A DNA stretch of 64,000 bases from a virus, in the IMG/VR virus record IMGVR_UViG_3300036804_000165, positions 1 to 64,000 of that record. One strand, 5' to 3'. Shown here in pieces: positions 21,532 through 29,517 of the stretch (its first letter is position 1; every line of letters begins with the position of its first letter). The position numbers were made by a program, and so were the translations under genes. The notes under the pieces are model-generated. The model was not told the DNA's origin and searched no databases. It worked only from the letters and a program-made list of their open reading frames with translations.

Positions 21532-22167
21532 ATGAGCCTGATCAGCAAAAGCAACTCGGTCGCCGAACGGCTGCGCGAGGCACGCACGCGCGCGGGCTAC
21601 CAGAGCGCGAGCGAGTTCGCCCGTTTTGCGAATATCAATTATACCACTTACGCGCACCACGAGAATGGGCGCCGTGAGATCAAACCAGACATTGCGCGTG
21701 TCTATGCACGCCTGTTGAGTCTGCCAGCGGGGACGCTACTGTATGGCGAACAGACGGCGACACGACCGTCGGTACGGATCATGTCGCGAACCGGTGCGCA
21801 GGGGAGGATCGAGCCAATTCTAAGCAAGAGCGGCAAGACACCGGTCGTGGAACTGCCCGATCCCTGGAGCTTGGTCGGCACCCAGATCGTCGGCGATGAC
21901 CTGTATCCGGCCTATCGTGACGGTGACGTGGTGTTTCACCGCGCGCTGCGCACAGAGCGCTACGATCCCACGATGATCAGCGGCGTCGAATGCGTGGTTG
22001 AACTGCAGGATGGCACGGTGCTGTTGCGGCACGTGACGGTGCAGGCGGACGGCCGCGCCACGCTCTCGGCCTATCAGACGCCGCCGCTGATCAACCAGAT
22101 CATCGTCGCCGCCGCGCCGGTGGAGATCGTCCAGCGCAACCTGCCGCGCCGCTATGTCAATCACTGA
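21532..22167 (+). CDS. CI-like repressor, S24 domain lacks Ser/Lys
   Basis: 211 residues. XRE-type helix-turn-helix at about 10-65 (LREARTRAGYQSASEFARFA, then TYAHHENGRREIKPD). The C-terminal S24-like domain begins near LVGTQIVGDDLYPAYRDGDVV. Where LexA/CI proteins have the catalytic Ser (GDSMxP) this one has Asp (GDDLYP), and the expected Lys region reads TVLLRHV. So it probably dimerises but does not cleave itself; induction would need another route. Faces the Cro-like gene across the operator. Confidence 0.8.
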   Translation: MSLISKSNSVAERLREARTRAGYQSASEFARFANINYTTYAHHENGRREIKPDIARVYARLLSLPAGTLLYGEQTATRPSVRIMSRTGAQGRIEPILSKSGKTPVVELPDPWSLVGTQIVGDDLYPAYRDGDVVFHRALRTERYDPTMISGVECVVELQDGTVLLRHVTVQADGRATLSAYQTPPLINQIIVAAAPVEIVQRNLPRRYVNH

Positions 22168-22568
22168 TGGCCGCGCTGGTGATCGGTGCGGAGGAGCGCC
22201 TGGCGATCCTCCAATTGCGGCTGCTGGCGGAGGCCAACCCGTTTGATATCGCGCAGGCGGAGGCGCTGGCGGCGCGCGCCATCGACGACTACCGCGCCTG
22301 GATGGAAACCATGAGCCTTGTCCTGCCCGTCGGCTATCAAGTGACCTATTCGCGCGAAATCCAGTCCTTCGGGCTGTGCGACCATATCAGCGTCAGCGTC
22401 GCGCGCCGCGACATGCTGCCCTCGCCCGAGGCGATGGAACTGATCCTCGAAGCGTTCGGGATGCAGCCCGCCGGCGCTCACGTCACCGCCAATATCTGGG
22501 TCGAAAGCGTGGCCGTTGGGTTACGCGCCGTCAACATTGTGCAGATTGTCGCCGACGATCCGCGCTGA
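22167..22568 (+). CDS. Unknown protein behind the repressor, 133 aa
   Basis: 133 residues, TGATG-coupled to the repressor and thus probably made in the lysogen. Helical first half, then strands (HISVSVARRDMLP, NIWVESVAVGLRAVNIVQIV). No family recognised. Position suggests an immunity or lysogeny-linked role, which is only inference. Confidence 0.65.
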   Translation: MAALVIGAEERLAILQLRLLAEANPFDIAQAEALAARAIDDYRAWMETMSLVLPVGYQVTYSREIQSFGLCDHISVSVARRDMLPSPEAMELILEAFGMQPAGAHVTANIWVESVAVGLRAVNIVQIVADDPR

Positions 22569-22720
22569 GGATCGATCGCAACCGCGAACGGGTTTGAGGC
22601 CCGGCTCCAAGCCCCGCAGTCGACCGCCAGCCTAACCTGACGCCGGGCGATCGCCGACACGCGCGAGCAATCGTCCGATCGCGCGTTCGTGTGCGTTGGC
22701 AGTCCGTTCTCACCGTGGTC

Positions 22721-22735
22721 TGTGCGTAGCGCGCT
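22721..22735. promoter_or_regulatory. Degenerate operator beside the early promoter
   Basis: TGTGCGTAGCGCGCT: perfect left half, decayed right half. Its last base is the first base of the -35 of the early promoter. Confidence 0.4.
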
Positions 22736-22763
22736 TGACACCCTTTCTTCGCGCGCACAGAAT
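22735..22763 (+). promoter_or_regulatory. Early promoter
   Basis: Perfect TTGACA (22735-22740), 17 bases, CAGAAT (22758-22763). An exact operator palindrome starts at 22763, over the start point. Would drive the RecT/ParB operon. The best promoter in the window. The rest of the gap 22569-22734 shows no gene. Confidence 0.7.
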
Positions 22764-22777
22764 GTGCGTAACGCACA
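22763..22777. promoter_or_regulatory. Operator-like palindrome, copy 4 (early promoter)
   Basis: TGTGCGTAACGCACA, a perfect 15-base palindrome around a central base, placed at the predicted transcription start. Confidence 0.7.
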
Positions 22778-22797
22778 TATTGCAAGGGAGATCGGCG

Positions 22798-23151
22798 GTG
22801 TCGTCAGCACGTCATTCGTCCGCGCAGAAACGCATGATCTGGCCGCCGGAACCCGGCCCGTTCAGCCTGCGTCTGGTCAAGGGCGGCTGGCGGGTGCCCG
22901 CGCGCATCGTCCGCGACGCCGAGGATCGCTGGCACGCCGAGGTCGATGGCGAGGCGCACGCGGCGGACGCCGATCCCGCGCAAGCCGTCATGGTCGCCAC
23001 GCTCTGGCATGTCGGCATCAAGATCGACGAGCAGACCTACGACTGGCTGCTCGCGATGAAGGCGCACGCGCTCGCGCGTGAGCCGGACCACCCGTGTCTC
23101 CATCCGCGCAAGCCGATCGATCCACGGCTCTTAAAACCCCGATACTTCTGA
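22798..23151 (+). CDS. Unknown early protein, 117 aa
   Basis: 117 residues with a GTG start at 22798, chosen because AAGGGAG lies eight bases upstream and the predicted transcript starts only about 30 bases before. Basic N-terminus, then GGWRVPARIVRDAEDRWHAE, a beta pair, and a helix. No family named. First gene of the early operon. Confidence 0.6.
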   Translation: MSSARHSSAQKRMIWPPEPGPFSLRLVKGGWRVPARIVRDAEDRWHAEVDGEAHAADADPAQAVMVATLWHVGIKIDEQTYDWLLAMKAHALAREPDHPCLHPRKPIDPRLLKPRYF

Positions 23152-23160
23152 GAGGACACC
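23150..23160 (+). promoter_or_regulatory. GAGAGGACACC leader in the early operon
   Basis: A copy of the cassette SD motif (one change) overlapping the stop of the previous gene, six bases before the ATG at 23167. No hairpin module accompanies it. Confidence 0.65.
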
Positions 23161-23166
23161 ATTGTC

Positions 23167-23955
23167 ATGAACGACACATCGCTTGTGCATGTCCGCGACA
23201 CGAACGCCCCGCCGCCGCCGACGCCGCTGTCGCCGCGCGAGATCGCCGAATTTCTCGACTACGCCGGCACCCAACTGAAAGACCGCCGCGCCGAAGTGAC
23301 GGCGGCGCTGGACGCCAATATCGCCGCGCACCCGGAGATCGAGGACGACGAGGTGCTCGCCACGATCGCGGAAAACATGCGCTTGGCCGCCGCGCTGGGG
23401 CGCACCGCCGAAGAGCGCCGGGTGCAGCACAAAGACCCCTTCCTGGAAGGCGGTCGCGTGGTCGACGGCTGGTTCAAGCGTTTCCGGGCGCCGCTCGACA
23501 AGGCCATGGCGCCGGTGCAGGCGGCGATGGACGCCTACGGCGCGCGCAAGCTGGCGCGTCAGCAGGCCGAGGCCGAGGCGCAGCGGAAGAGCGCGCAGGC
23601 CGAGGCCGATCGCGCCATCGCCCGCGCCTCCGAGGCGCTGCGGCAAGGCGGCTCGGCGAGCGCGGCGCTGGACCTCGCCGCCGACGCCGCCCTGCGCGCC
23701 GAGGAAGCAGAGGAACGCACGCACGCGCGACCGGCCGATCTGACCCGCACCTACAGTGATTTCGGCGCCGTCGCCTCGGTGCGGCAGAAGTGGAAATGGC
23801 GCGTCGTCAATGCGGCGGCGGTGCCGCGCGAGTACCTGATGATCGATGATGATCTGGTCAAAGTCGCGGCCAAGAAACGCGACAGCGCCGGCAAGCCGGT
23901 CGTCATGATCCCAGGCATCGAGTTCTACGCCGAAACCAAAATGGGCGTGCGGTAG
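23167..23955 (+). CDS. Coiled-coil protein of the recombination operon, 262 aa
   Basis: 262 residues. Helical, with a coiled coil at about 120-190 (ARQQAEAEAQRKSAQAEADR), then a C-terminal beta domain (KWKWRVVNAAAVPREYLMID and VMIPGIEFYAETK). This layout is common for uncharacterised phage genes beside recT; a role in recombination is inferred from position only. Immediately followed by the next gene. Confidence 0.7.
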   Translation: MNDTSLVHVRDTNAPPPPTPLSPREIAEFLDYAGTQLKDRRAEVTAALDANIAAHPEIEDDEVLATIAENMRLAAALGRTAEERRVQHKDPFLEGGRVVDGWFKRFRAPLDKAMAPVQAAMDAYGARKLARQQAEAEAQRKSAQAEADRAIARASEALRQGGSASAALDLAADAALRAEEAEERTHARPADLTRTYSDFGAVASVRQKWKWRVVNAAAVPREYLMIDDDLVKVAAKKRDSAGKPVVMIPGIEFYAETKMGVR

Positions 23956-24183
23956 ATGCCCCGCGAGCAGAGAAGCGCGTCGCGGCTGCTGAACGCCGCG
24001 CACGCCGCCTTGGTCTTCGTCAGCGACTACCGCGATGAACTGATGCGCTCGTACTGCCTGTGCGACGCGCTGGGCACGCCGCTGCGCGATACCGCCGACC
24101 CGATCGAAAGCACACACCTGCGCGAAGTCGAGGCGCTGATCGACCGGCTCGCTTCCGCCATCAATGAGGAGCTGAGAACATGA
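23956..24183 (+). CDS. Unknown small helical protein, 75 aa
   Basis: 75 residues, starting right after the previous stop and ATGA-overlapping recT. Two helices with a CLCD pair between them. Family not recognised. Confidence 0.6.
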   Translation: MPREQRSASRLLNAAHAALVFVSDYRDELMRSYCLCDALGTPLRDTADPIESTHLREVEALIDRLASAINEELRT

Positions 24184-26135
24184 ACGAAACCATCAAGCCG
24201 CAGCCCGGCCAATCGACCGCGCTGTCCGCGCCGTCGAAAGCCAGCTTTAAGAAACTGGCCGACTGCCGCAGCCTGGGCGAGGCGTTCCAGACCGCGGAAC
24301 TGAAATCCCTGGTCGCCGATGCGGCGCCGAAGTTCATGGACGCGGGCGCGATGCTGCGGACCTGGGTGCAGGCGGCGAACAAGCAGCCGCTCATCTATCA
24401 GGCCGAACTGCGACAGGTCCTGGGCGCGTTCCAATCGCTCGCCTATCTCGGCCTCGTGCCCAACACCCATCTCAACCACGCGCACATGATCCCGTTCAAG
24501 ACCAAGCGCTACAACCCGCAGACCAAAAAGCGCGACATCGACGCGGTCGATTTGCAGATCATCATCGGCTACGCCGGTTACATCGAACTGGGCTATCGCG
24601 CCGATGCGATCCTGCCGCCGCATTGCGACGTGGTCTACGACGAGCGGCTGGAAGGGTTCCATTACTCGTATGGTTCAAATTCGCATCTTGAGCATGGCGG
24701 CAAGCCGTATGATTTCCGCCCGAGCGGCGATCCGCGCTACGCCTACGCCTACGTCAAGCTGAAAGGTGGCGGCGAGCAATTCGAGGTCATGCCGTGGGTC
24801 GATGTGATGCGGATCAGGGATCGCTCGCAGGCGTACCGCACCGCCCTGGCGGCGAAGGAAAAGGCCGAGCAGGAAGGCTGGCGCATTCCTGTCACCTGGA
24901 CCGAGGCGCCGTGGGTGCGCGATCAGGCCGAAATGGGCAAGAAAACCCCGTTGCGGCGGCTGTTCAAAATCCTGCCGAAATGTCCCGAACTGCGCGCGGC
25001 GGCGGCGCTGGAAGACGCGATCGACAGCGGCAAGCGGCTTGACTTCGGCCCGGTGATCGACGGCACCGCCTCGCCGCTGGAAGGCGGCGTGCCCGAGGCG
25101 CAGGAGGATGATCCCCCGGCGGCGGTCGATCCCGCGACCGCCTACGGCGTGCGCGGCAGTGCGCCCCCCATGGAGGACAAGCGCGCGGTCAGCACGCGCA
25201 AGGCCGAGCCGCCCACCGACGAGCACGGCTCGTGGATCGAGGAGCAGGAGCGCGACGAGCGCGCGGCGCAGACCCGCAGCCCGGCCGCGCCCAAGGTTGC
25301 GTCGGGCCCCGCGCAACAAAATCCGAAAACCGAGCCGCCCCGTCAACAGACGGCCGCGCCGGGTTTCGAGGCGGTGCTGATCGACGCCGGCGGCGAGGCA
25401 TCCGATGCGGTCTACGATAGCCCCGCCGCGTTCGCCCGCGCCTACATGGCGCTGTGGCACGTCGCGGATCAGGCGGAGGACGCGAGCGCGATCGACGCGC
25501 TGGCGGAGTACAACGCCGACGCGCTGGCCGACGCCGCGCAAGGGAGCGAGGATGCCCAGCGCATCCTGGCGGCGACGCAGGCGCACAAGCCCGCCGACGA
25601 GCCGGTCAAACAAAATGTTCGACCGCCGATCGTCGCGGTCGAACCGCCGGAAGATCGCGGCAAGACCTCCTGGCCGGGCTACATCAAGCTGCTCAAGGCG
25701 ACGTTGGCGGAGGTTACGGCGGAGGAGTTCGGCGCCTGGGCCGCCGCCCAGCGGGCCGCCCTGGAACGCTGTCCGACCGCGCAGCGGGTGCTGGCGGTGC
25801 GCGCGATCGCCGAAACGGCGGGGATGCGCAAGGTCGAACAGCCGCTGTGGCTCGGCGATCTGATCAAGGCGAAGGAGAAACCCCCGGCGAGCGCGCCGCC
25901 GCCCGCCGAGCCGCCCGCCGAGCCGGTCACCGACGCGGACGAGAAATGGGTCAACAACCGCATCGGCGAAATGCACGAGATCACCACGCGCGACGCGTTC
26001 GATCAGCTTGTCGGATCGGGCGCGGTGCGCACCATCATGGCGCGGCTCAGGCGCGAGAAGCGCGCGCTGTTCGATCGCGCCGATGCGGCGTTCTCCGCCA
26101 AGCATCAGGCGCTGCCCCCGCCGGAGGCGGTGTGA
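24180..26135 (+). CDS. recT: RecT-type annealing protein with long C-terminal extension
   Basis: 651 residues, about twice the usual RecT length. Residues about 1-290 are RecT: QPLIYQAELRQVLGAFQSLA, LGLVPNTHLNHAHMIPFK, VDLQIIIGYAGYIELGYRAD and KTPLRRLFKILPKCPE. They anneal complementary single strands in recombination. An acidic Pro/Ala-rich linker (about 300-400) leads to two further helical regions (about 400-460 and 480-650) I do not recognise. No RecE- or YqaJ-type exonuclease gene lies nearby. The extension may bind a partner. TGA/ATG overlap with the MarR-like gene. Confidence 0.85.
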   Translation: MNETIKPQPGQSTALSAPSKASFKKLADCRSLGEAFQTAELKSLVADAAPKFMDAGAMLRTWVQAANKQPLIYQAELRQVLGAFQSLAYLGLVPNTHLNHAHMIPFKTKRYNPQTKKRDIDAVDLQIIIGYAGYIELGYRADAILPPHCDVVYDERLEGFHYSYGSNSHLEHGGKPYDFRPSGDPRYAYAYVKLKGGGEQFEVMPWVDVMRIRDRSQAYRTALAAKEKAEQEGWRIPVTWTEAPWVRDQAEMGKKTPLRRLFKILPKCPELRAAAALEDAIDSGKRLDFGPVIDGTASPLEGGVPEAQEDDPPAAVDPATAYGVRGSAPPMEDKRAVSTRKAEPPTDEHGSWIEEQERDERAAQTRSPAAPKVASGPAQQNPKTEPPRQQTAAPGFEAVLIDAGGEASDAVYDSPAAFARAYMALWHVADQAEDASAIDALAEYNADALADAAQGSEDAQRILAATQAHKPADEPVKQNVRPPIVAVEPPEDRGKTSWPGYIKLLKATLAEVTAEEFGAWAAAQRAALERCPTAQRVLAVRAIAETAGMRKVEQPLWLGDLIKAKEKPPASAPPPAEPPAEPVTDADEKWVNNRIGEMHEITTRDAFDQLVGSGAVRTIMARLRREKRALFDRADAAFSAKHQALPPPEAV

Positions 26136-26470
26136 TGGCGTCGCTGCACGCGCACGGGCATCTGGCGGCGTTCTCCTCGCTGCTGGCGCATGACCCGGAC
26201 GCCTCGAAGCTGCACATGCGCGATTTGCAGGTGATCGCCCTGCTGGTCGCGCACGACGTGCCGCTGTCGATCGGCGCGATCGCGACGATGCTCTCGGTTT
26301 CCTCGCCGCATATCAGCCGGGTCTGCGACCGGCTGGTGACACGTGATCTGCTGGTGCGTAACGAAAGCCCCACGGATCGCCGGATTGCCCTGCTGACGCC
26401 GACGCCAGCAGGCCGCGCGCTCGATGAGCGGGTCGCGCGTCACTATCAGTCGTCGGCTATTCCCGCCTGA
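26135..26470 (+). CDS. MarR-like winged-helix protein
   Basis: 111 residues. LSIGAIATMLSVSSPHISRV then CDRLVTRDLLVRNESPTDRR gives the MarR helix-turn-helix and wing, including the typical SPTDRR wing. Shorter than full MarR dimers (about 140), lacking part of the dimer helices. Probably a small phage regulator. Coupled to recT by a one-base overlap. Confidence 0.75.
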   Translation: MASLHAHGHLAAFSSLLAHDPDASKLHMRDLQVIALLVAHDVPLSIGAIATMLSVSSPHISRVCDRLVTRDLLVRNESPTDRRIALLTPTPAGRALDERVARHYQSSAIPA

Positions 26471-26474
26471 CCCC

Positions 26475-26485
26475 GAAAGGACACC
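26475..26485 (+). promoter_or_regulatory. GAAAGGACACC leader in the early operon
   Basis: A relaxed copy of the cassette SD motif, three bases before the ATG of the ParB-like gene at 26489. Confidence 0.5.
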
Positions 26486-26488
26486 CCC

Positions 26489-28111
26489 ATGTTGATCGCT
26501 ATCGACACCATTCACGAATCCCCCGGCAACGCCCGCAAGGTCGGCGCCGGTCCGGCCGCCGACGCCGCGCTGCAAGCCTCGATCGACAAGATCGGGCTGC
26601 TGCAGCCGGTCCTCGTCGCGCCGTCACCCGAGCCGGGGCAATGGCTGCTGCGGGCCGGGCATCGGCGCCTCGCCGCGATGCGCGCGCTGGGTCATACGCA
26701 GATCGAGGCGACGGATCGCGGCGCACCTGACGACGATATCCCCGAGGTCGCGATCAGCGCGGCGGAGAATATGGTGCGCGCGGGGATGCATCCGGTCGAT
26801 CAGTGGCGCGCGGTCGCCGCGTTGCAGGCGCAGGCGGGCTACGATCTGGATACCGCTGCCGCGGTGCTGGGCGTGGCGTCCAGCCTCGCGCGGCGGCTGT
26901 CCTGGCTCGGGCAGATGCATCCGGCGCTGCTCGACGCCATGGCCCAGGGCGATCTGCCCGACGCGCAGCATTTGCGCGCGATCGCGCTCGCACCGCATGA
27001 CGTGCAGCGCGAGGCGTTGGCGCGGGGCACCTACAGCACGACGACGCAGGCCGAGCGGGTCGATTGGCGCACCGTCGCTGAGTGCTGCAAGGTGCGCCGC
27101 ATCCCGCAGTCGCGTGCGCTGTTCGACATCACGACGCTCACCTGGGACGAGGACTTGTTCGCCCAGCCGGACGCCGATGATCGTTACACCACGACCGATA
27201 CCACGGGCTTTCTGAACAAGCAGTCCGCCGCGCTCGACGCCCAGGTGGCAAAGTCCAAGGGGCGGATCGAACGCATCGCCTACGACACCGAGGGCAAGAC
27301 CAAGGCGCCGAAGGGCTGGCAGCTAACCTACGGCGAGGTCCCCAAGCGCTGGAAAAAGGACGACCCGCGCCGCGCCTTCGCGGTGCTGATCGAGGACGGC
27401 TATCAGATCGGCACGGTGGTCTTCCAGTTAGGCGAGCCGGTCGCGACGCGCGCGGAGGCCGAGGACGCGCGCGGGGCAACGCGGCCGCAGGCGCGGCCGC
27501 CGATCAACAAGGCGGTGCAGGCGCGGCTGTCCTTCCTCAAGGCGCAGGCGGTGCGCGAGCGCCTCGCCGACATCGCCCCGACGCACGGATCGGCGTTCAT
27601 GTTGAAGGCGCTGCTGCTCGCCTTGACGTTCCGCAACGTCAGTGCCCGCAGCGGGATCGCGGACGCGCTGATCGATCCGCAAGGCCAGCCGCTCGATCTG
27701 TCGGAGGCGAAGCTGTGCGCGCTGACGGCGAGCACGATCGCCGACATGACCGTGTTCGACCGGCCGGACGGCTTCAACTCCTCCGGTGCTGCGGCGGAAT
27801 GGCTGGCGACGCTGATCGGGGCGAACATGCCCCGCACCGACACCGCCGACATCCTGCGCGGCATCAGCGGCGAGGCGCTGGCAGCGATCGCCGAGGCGCA
27901 CAGCGTCAGTGCGCGCGGCACTGTCGGTGCGTTGCGCAAGCGTCTCGTGGGCGCGTTGCCGGACTGGCGCGCGGCGAGCTTCGGCAAGGCCGGGCCGATC
28001 CACTATACCGACGCGGACGAGGACGAGACCGAAGTGACGGAATTTGCCGAGGTCGGCGAACATGACGACGATGTCACGGTCGAGGCGGTTGGCGAGGAGA
28101 TAGCGGAATGA
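26489..28111 (+). CDS. ParB-like nuclease-domain protein
   Basis: 540 residues. N-terminal ParB domain: KIGLLQPVLVAPS, the GxRR-type box AGHRRLAAMRALG, and ENMVRAGMHPVDQW. A helix-turn-helix follows (YDLDTAAAVLGVASSLARRL). The rest, about 250 residues plus an acidic end, is not typical of chromosome-partition ParB. No ParA is present, so this is the phage/plasmid type that binds or nicks DNA in recombination, replication or regulation. ATGA overlap with the next gene. Confidence 0.8.
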   Translation: MLIAIDTIHESPGNARKVGAGPAADAALQASIDKIGLLQPVLVAPSPEPGQWLLRAGHRRLAAMRALGHTQIEATDRGAPDDDIPEVAISAAENMVRAGMHPVDQWRAVAALQAQAGYDLDTAAAVLGVASSLARRLSWLGQMHPALLDAMAQGDLPDAQHLRAIALAPHDVQREALARGTYSTTTQAERVDWRTVAECCKVRRIPQSRALFDITTLTWDEDLFAQPDADDRYTTTDTTGFLNKQSAALDAQVAKSKGRIERIAYDTEGKTKAPKGWQLTYGEVPKRWKKDDPRRAFAVLIEDGYQIGTVVFQLGEPVATRAEAEDARGATRPQARPPINKAVQARLSFLKAQAVRERLADIAPTHGSAFMLKALLLALTFRNVSARSGIADALIDPQGQPLDLSEAKLCALTASTIADMTVFDRPDGFNSSGAAAEWLATLIGANMPRTDTADILRGISGEALAAIAEAHSVSARGTVGALRKRLVGALPDWRAASFGKAGPIHYTDADEDETEVTEFAEVGEHDDDVTVEAVGEEIAE

Positions 28112-28314
28112 TCGTGAAAATGCAGTTGGCACTGATGCCCCAGGACGCGCCGATCCTGGTCTATGACCAGTACAAGCGCGTGCATCACACGCTGCCGCAG
28201 ACGCCGACGTTGCGCAAGATGTTCGCCGGTCGGATGAAAATCTACGCCGAGGCGACGATGAACCGCGATGGGACGCTGACGATCGGTCGGGTGGTGCCAG
28301 ATCGCGGCTGGTAG
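28108..28314 (+). CDS. Unknown small protein, 68 aa
   Basis: 68 residues, ATGA-coupled to the ParB-like gene. Beta-like start and end with a basic middle (TPTLRKMFAGRMKIYAEATM). Family not recognised. Followed by a terminator-like hairpin. Confidence 0.6.
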   Translation: MIVKMQLALMPQDAPILVYDQYKRVHHTLPQTPTLRKMFAGRMKIYAEATMNRDGTLTIGRVVPDRGW

Positions 28315-28326
28315 CGCACACTGTCT

Positions 28327-28362
28327 GTGCGATCGGGGCAAATTCCCGGTCGCACCCTTTTT
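28327..28362 (+). terminator. Terminator-like hairpin in the early operon
   Basis: GTGCGATCGGG (28327-28337) pairs with CCCGGTCGCAC (28345-28355), then CCTTTTT. One mismatched pair in eleven. Would stop or reduce transcription after the ParB-like pair. Confidence 0.65.
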
Positions 28363-28364
28363 CG

Positions 28365-28375
28365 CAGAGGACGCC
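28365..28375 (+). promoter_or_regulatory. CAGAGGACGCC leader after a hairpin
   Basis: One base from the cassette SD motif, directly after the hairpin at 28327-28362 and five bases before ATG 28381. The same hairpin-plus-SD order as in the left array. Confidence 0.6.
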
Positions 28376-28380
28376 GCCTT

Positions 28381-28692
28381 ATGACCCAACGCTCACTCGC
28401 CGTGATGATCGTCATCGAAACCGAGGACGCCCGGCTGTTTCCCGAGAATATGGACAACGCGACAGTGGCGGCGACGCAGGCGCTGCGCGCCGCCGTCATC
28501 GACGCGCTGCCCGGCCTCTCGCGCGTCGTCGCGGTGATGGACGAGGAAGAGGCACGCCTGATGGTGAGCGCGCACGCGATGGCGGCGCGACAGGCTGGGC
28601 TGGACGCGCTGTTCTCCCACCCGCCCGCATCCTATCGCGCGCCCGGCGATCGGCACGCCCCGGTGATGCCCGGCGCGCGACGGCGGCACTGA
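28381..28692 (+). CDS. Unknown phage protein, 103 aa
   Basis: 103 residues. Beta strand (SLAVMIVIETEDARLF), Ala-rich helices and a basic disordered tail. No motif named. ATG overlaps the next gene at its stop (TGATG). Confidence 0.6.
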   Translation: MTQRSLAVMIVIETEDARLFPENMDNATVAATQALRAAVIDALPGLSRVVAVMDEEEARLMVSAHAMAARQAGLDALFSHPPASYRAPGDRHAPVMPGARRRH

Positions 28693-28895
28693 TGCCCGCC
28701 GATCGCCTGACGCGGCTTTGGCTCACCGACAAGGAGCGTCAACTGCTGGGCGATCTGGTGACAATCAAGATCGCCGGGGACGGCTACTGCGCTGACCCCG
28801 CCTACACCTCGGCGCTGGTGAAGCTGCGGGCGATCTTCCCGCGTCCGGCGCCTCGCATGAACGATCAGACCGAGGAACCACCATGTTCGACGTGA
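28692..28895 (+). CDS. Small protein, paralogue of the 30403-30573 gene
   Basis: 67 residues. The segment LTDKERQLLGDLVTIKI..CADPAYTSALVKL is echoed in the minus-strand gene ending at 30403 (LSDHERQLLLNLV..CAADPGYSSILRQL), so the two are paralogues. Helical; function unknown. Overlaps the next gene by 13 bases. Confidence 0.6.
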   Translation: MPADRLTRLWLTDKERQLLGDLVTIKIAGDGYCADPAYTSALVKLRAIFPRPAPRMNDQTEEPPCST

Positions 28896-29089
28896 AACTC
28901 TACACCCGCGATGGCCGCTACGTGATCACCTTGACCGTGCCGCCGCTCTCGCCGCCGGCGGAAGTGATCGCCTGGGGGCAGCGGGTTTTCGTGCGTAACG
29001 AGCAGGGTCATTACTGCGAGGGGCTGCTCTGGCACGCTCAGGACGACCATCTGGCCTGGGAGCCCGCCGACACAGCGGATCTGTTCTGA
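28883..29089 (+). CDS. Unknown small beta protein, 68 aa
   Basis: 68 residues, starting 13 bases inside the previous gene and ending on the next start (TGATG). Mainly beta strands (FDVKLYTRDGRYVITLTVPP). No family named. Confidence 0.6.
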   Translation: MFDVKLYTRDGRYVITLTVPPLSPPAEVIAWGQRVFVRNEQGHYCEGLLWHAQDDHLAWEPADTADLF

Positions 29090-29223
29090 TGTCGCAGGCC
29101 CACGCGGCCTTCGCGCTGGCGCATCCGGTGTATGATCCGGACCGGCAGATCGTCAGCGATCATTACTGGCTGTGCGGCTCGCGCGTCAGCGCCTGCCTCA
29201 CCGTCAACATCGGCATGGAATGA
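29089..29223 (+). CDS. Unknown tiny protein, 44 aa
   Basis: 44 residues, TGATG-coupled to the previous gene and immediately followed by the next ATG. One Cys pair (WLCG and ACLT). Supported mainly by its fit between tightly packed genes. Confidence 0.5.
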   Translation: MSQAHAAFALAHPVYDPDRQIVSDHYWLCGSRVSACLTVNIGME

Positions 29224-29517
29224 ATGACCTATGCGGCCGGTCGGCCGCTCTGGATGCTCAGCCTCGCAACCTGGGATGCGGAGCGACGATCGGTGCCGGT
29301 GCTCCGGTGGAGTCCGACCATACGCAGACAAATCGAAGCCGTGCGCGATCGTATCTTAATGCGCTTGGGCACCAATGAGCCGATGATCGAGGAATCGGCG
29401 GCGATGCTCTACGGCGAACGGGCGATCTCGATCGCTTGGCGCAAGCCGCTGTCGATCGAAGAGATCAACCGCATGGCGCCGACGCCCGAAGTCAAGGCAC
29501 GGCCGGGGAGGGCTTGA
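29224..29517 (+). CDS. Unknown small protein, 97 aa
   Basis: 97 residues, starting directly after the previous stop. N-terminal strands, then a helix (RRQIEAVRDRILMRLG) and a second (KPLSIEEINRMAPTP). Family not recognised. The next gene starts on the following base. Confidence 0.55.
   Translation: MTYAAGRPLWMLSLATWDAERRSVPVLRWSPTIRRQIEAVRDRILMRLGTNEPMIEESAAMLYGERAISIAWRKPLSIEEINRMAPTPEVKARPGRA

Noticed and set aside
24675-26105. Open frame of 476 codons on the minus strand
   Set aside because: Antisense to recT; low-complexity Arg-rich translation and no SD or operon context.
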